From: Candidatus Bathyarchaeota archaeon
GTDB lineage: Archaea; Thermoproteota; Bathyarchaeia; TCS64
Assembly: GCA_016934355.1 (NCBI GenBank)
Contig: JAFGTA010000150.1
Span: forward strand, 1-23,359
DNA: 23,359 bases
Reading direction: 5' to 3'
The notes beneath the pieces are model-generated. The model had not been told where the DNA came from, did not search any database, and saw only the letters and a list, made by a program, of their open reading frames with translations. A program made the position numbers and the translations under genes. Numbering within the stretch: the first letter of the stretch is position 1; the number at the start of each line of letters is the position of its first letter. Of this stretch, positions 21,917 to 23,359 are shown in pieces.

Positions 21917-21925
21917 TTTATAACA
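21917..21925 (-). promoter_or_regulatory. TATA-like box for the creatininase-family gene
   Basis: On the minus strand, gttataaac is centred at 21921, 26 nt before ATG 21895. It decides the start codon and predicts a leaderless transcript. Confidence 0.55.
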
Positions 21926-21962
21926 ACGCCGAAGAAATAGGTGAAAGAATGAGGCTGAACCG

Positions 21963-22457
21963 CTACCAGCTGTCCCGGTTCCGCTTGATGTACTCCCGCA
22001 GCCCGCCGGCGTTGAGAATCTCCAGCATGAACTCCGGCACAGGCTTGAACGCGAGGGTCTTCTCCCCGTTGACCACGATAGTCCCCGCCGTAAGGTCCAC
22101 CTCCACCGCGTCGCCAGTCTTGATCTCCTTGGAAACATCACTGCACTCCAGCGCAGGGAGCCCCAGGTTAGCCGCGTTCCTGTAGAATATGCGAGCGAAC
22201 CCCTCCGCGATCACTGCACCCACTCCAGAGTGCTTCAAGGCTATTGGCGCGTGCTCCCGGCTGCTGCCGAGGCCGAAGTTGCGTCCGCCCACGACGACGT
22301 CGCCGGGCTGAACCTTTCCCGCGAAGCTGGGGTCGATGCCCTCCATGGCGTGCCTCCCCATCTCCTCCGGGTCGGTGAGCTCCAGGTAGATGCCGGGTAG
22401 TATGAAGTCGGTGTTGACGTCGTCGCCGTAGTTCCAAGCCCTTCCTTTGATCTTCAT
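21963..22457 (-). CDS. leuD: Isopropylmalate dehydratase-type small subunit
   Basis: 164 residues from ATG 22457, the swivelling small subunit of an aconitase-type hydro-lyase. [19 protein letters not shown] opens the protein, and [19 protein letters not shown] (active-site serine and arginine region) and [15 protein letters not shown] follow, all typical of archaeal LeuD/homoaconitase small subunits. The loop that selects the substrate side chain, which reads YLRT in the Methanocaldococcus homoaconitase subunit, reads YLEL here (residues 24-27, Glu at position 26). The substrate may therefore not be isopropylmalate. The start lies two bases after the large-subunit stop, with a gggagg ribosome-binding site (22470-22465) inside the end of the large-subunit gene, so the two are translationally coupled. 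Confidence 0.87.
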   Translation of the reverse strand: MKIKGRAWNYGDDVNTDFILPGIYLELTDPEEMGRHAMEGIDPSFAGKVQPGDVVVGGRNFGLGSSREHAPIALKHSGVGAVIAEGFARIFYRNAANLGLPALECSDVSKEIKTGDAVEVDLTAGTIVVNGEKTLAFKPVPEFMLEILNAGGLREYIKRNRDSW

Positions 22458-22459
22458 CT

Positions 22460-23359
22460 CTATGCCTCCCTCGGGTCGGTGATGACCCCGGTCAACGCGC
22501 TCGCGGCCGCCGTCGCGGGGCTGCACAGGTAGACGTAGCTCTCCGTGCTTCCCTGCCTGCCCCTGAAGTTACGGTTGCTCGTGCTCAGGCCGACCTCCCC
22601 AGGCGCCAGTATCCCGTGGTTGCCTCCGAAGCAAACGCTGCAGCTCGGGTTACAGACCACCGCCCCCGCGTCCATGAACGCCTTGATGATGCCCTCCCTG
22701 TTCGCAGCCTCGTAGACCTCGTAGCTCGCAGGCGTCGCTATGACGCGGACGTCCGGGTGAATCCGTTTACCCGCCATTATCTCGGCTGCGGCCCTCATGT
22801 CCTCCAGCCTGCCGTTGGTGCAGCTGCCGATGAAGACCTGGTTGATAGCCTTGCCAGCCACCTCGGTGACTGGCTTCACGTTGTCAACCGCGTGGGGACA
22901 TGCCACCTGCGGCTCAAGGCTCGCCCCGTCGATCTCGAGGGTCCTCAGGTACTCGGCTTCCTTGTCCGAGTAAACCGGCTCGTAGCCGTGGTTGACGCGT
23001 CCCTCTAGGAACCTGAAGGTCTTGTCGTCAGGCGGCACTATCCCTGCCTTGCCTCCCAGCTCTATCGCCATGTTGCAGAGGGTCATCCTGCTTCCGACGC
23101 TCATCGCCCTGATGGTTGAGCCCGTGAACTCCAGAGCGCAGTAGGTGGCGCCGTCCGCCCCCAGCTCCTTAGCCGCCTTCAGGATCACATCCTTTGACAT
23201 GACGCGCCTGCCGAGCTTTCCCTCGGCGTTGACCTTGATCGTCTCGGGGACCTTGAACCAGAGCTTCCCGGTGCCTATGGCGGCGCCCATGTCGGTGCTG
23301 CCGATGCCCGTGGCGAAGGCGCCGAAGGCGCCGTGGGTGCAGGTGTGGCTGTCGGCGCC
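22460..23359 (-). CDS. leuC: Isopropylmalate dehydratase-type large subunit, N-terminus cut off
   Basis: 299 residues are visible; the frame runs off the right edge, so about the first 110-120 residues of a typical 420-residue subunit are missing. The visible part begins [20 protein letters not shown], the aconitase-family active-site block. The [4Fe-4S] cysteines are the one in FIGSCTNGR (codon 22822-22820) and the pair in [10 protein letters not shown] (codons 22642-22640 and 22633-22631). The chain ends with [13 protein letters not shown] and [12 protein letters not shown], which are standard for the family. With the small subunit it would isomerise a hydroxy-dicarboxylic acid by dehydration and rehydration, as in leucine biosynthesis; the unusual small-subunit loop leaves the substrate open. 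Confidence 0.88.
   Translation of the reverse strand, partial: GADSHTCTHGAFGAFATGIGSTDMGAAIGTGKLWFKVPETIKVNAEGKLGRRVMSKDVILKAAKELGADGATYCALEFTGSTIRAMSVGSRMTLCNMAIELGGKAGIVPPDDKTFRFLEGRVNHGYEPVYSDKEAEYLRTLEIDGASLEPQVACPHAVDNVKPVTEVAGKAINQVFIGSCTNGRLEDMRAAAEIMAGKRIHPDVRVIATPASYEVYEAANREGIIKAFMDAGAVVCNPSCSVCFGGNHGILAPGEVGLSTSNRNFRGRQGSTESYVYLCSPATAAASALTGVITDPREA

Noticed and set aside
1..23359. CRISPR array, insertion sequence, integrase attachment site or phage-derived island
   Set aside because: No spaced direct repeats, transposase or integrase motifs, or terminal repeats were seen. The only tandem repetition is the Gly-X-Y coding tract at about 11060-11239. Composition looks even along the window.

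Overview
The window looks like a gene-dense, GC-rich chromosomal segment of an archaeon, most likely of the TACK/Thermoproteota group; a finer placement is not possible from sequence alone. The evidence is: AT-rich TATA-like boxes about 23-27 nt upstream of many start codons (the geometry of leaderless archaeal transcripts), frequent TTG and GTG starts, heavy use of AGG/AGA for arginine, T-run rather than hairpin terminators, and an archaeal-style cyclic-2,3-diphosphoglycerate-synthetase family GTPase. I see no rRNA, tRNA, CRISPR array, insertion sequence or phage gene.

Layout. 1-174 (+): the C-terminal end of a SWIM zinc-finger protein. 244-2619 (+): a large HExxH metalloprotease without a signal peptide. 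2688-2942 (+): a small basic protein. 2945-6104 (-): a long D-aminoacylase-type amidohydrolase and, upstream of it, the cDPG-synthetase-like GTPase, whose start codon lies in a perfect palindrome. 6243-9477 (+): alanine racemase, a TrzA/SAH-deaminase-like amidohydrolase and a Nudix ADP-ribose pyrophosphatase-like protein. 9458-10615 (-): an MFS exporter overlapping the Nudix gene tail to tail. 10758-13393 (+): a 53-residue coiled-coil protein, a membrane-anchored collagen-like protein and a second long D-aminoacylase. 13403-14941 (-): a DHH phosphoesterase and a secreted or anchored beta-rich protein. 15036-16157 (+): an M24 (Xaa-Pro type) peptidase. 16159-16788 (-): an ArsR-like regulator. 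16917-19536 (+): a MutL/GlmL-family ASKHA ATPase overlapping a barrel-sandwich-like protein. 19588-20934 (+): a dihydroorotase-type cyclic amidohydrolase. 21074-23359 (-): a creatininase-family hydrolase and the small and large subunits of an isopropylmalate-dehydratase-type enzyme, the large one cut by the window end.

Together the genes point to peptide, amide and D-amino-acid turnover: two D-aminoacylase paralogues, an alanine racemase, two peptidases, two further amidohydrolases and a creatininase-family enzyme within 22 kb. Most genes appear to have their own promoter; the clear translational couplings are the MutL-like/barrel-sandwich pair and the dehydratase pair. The least explained parts are that MutL-like pair, which has no B12 mutase gene beside it, and the collagen-like surface protein with its small neighbour.
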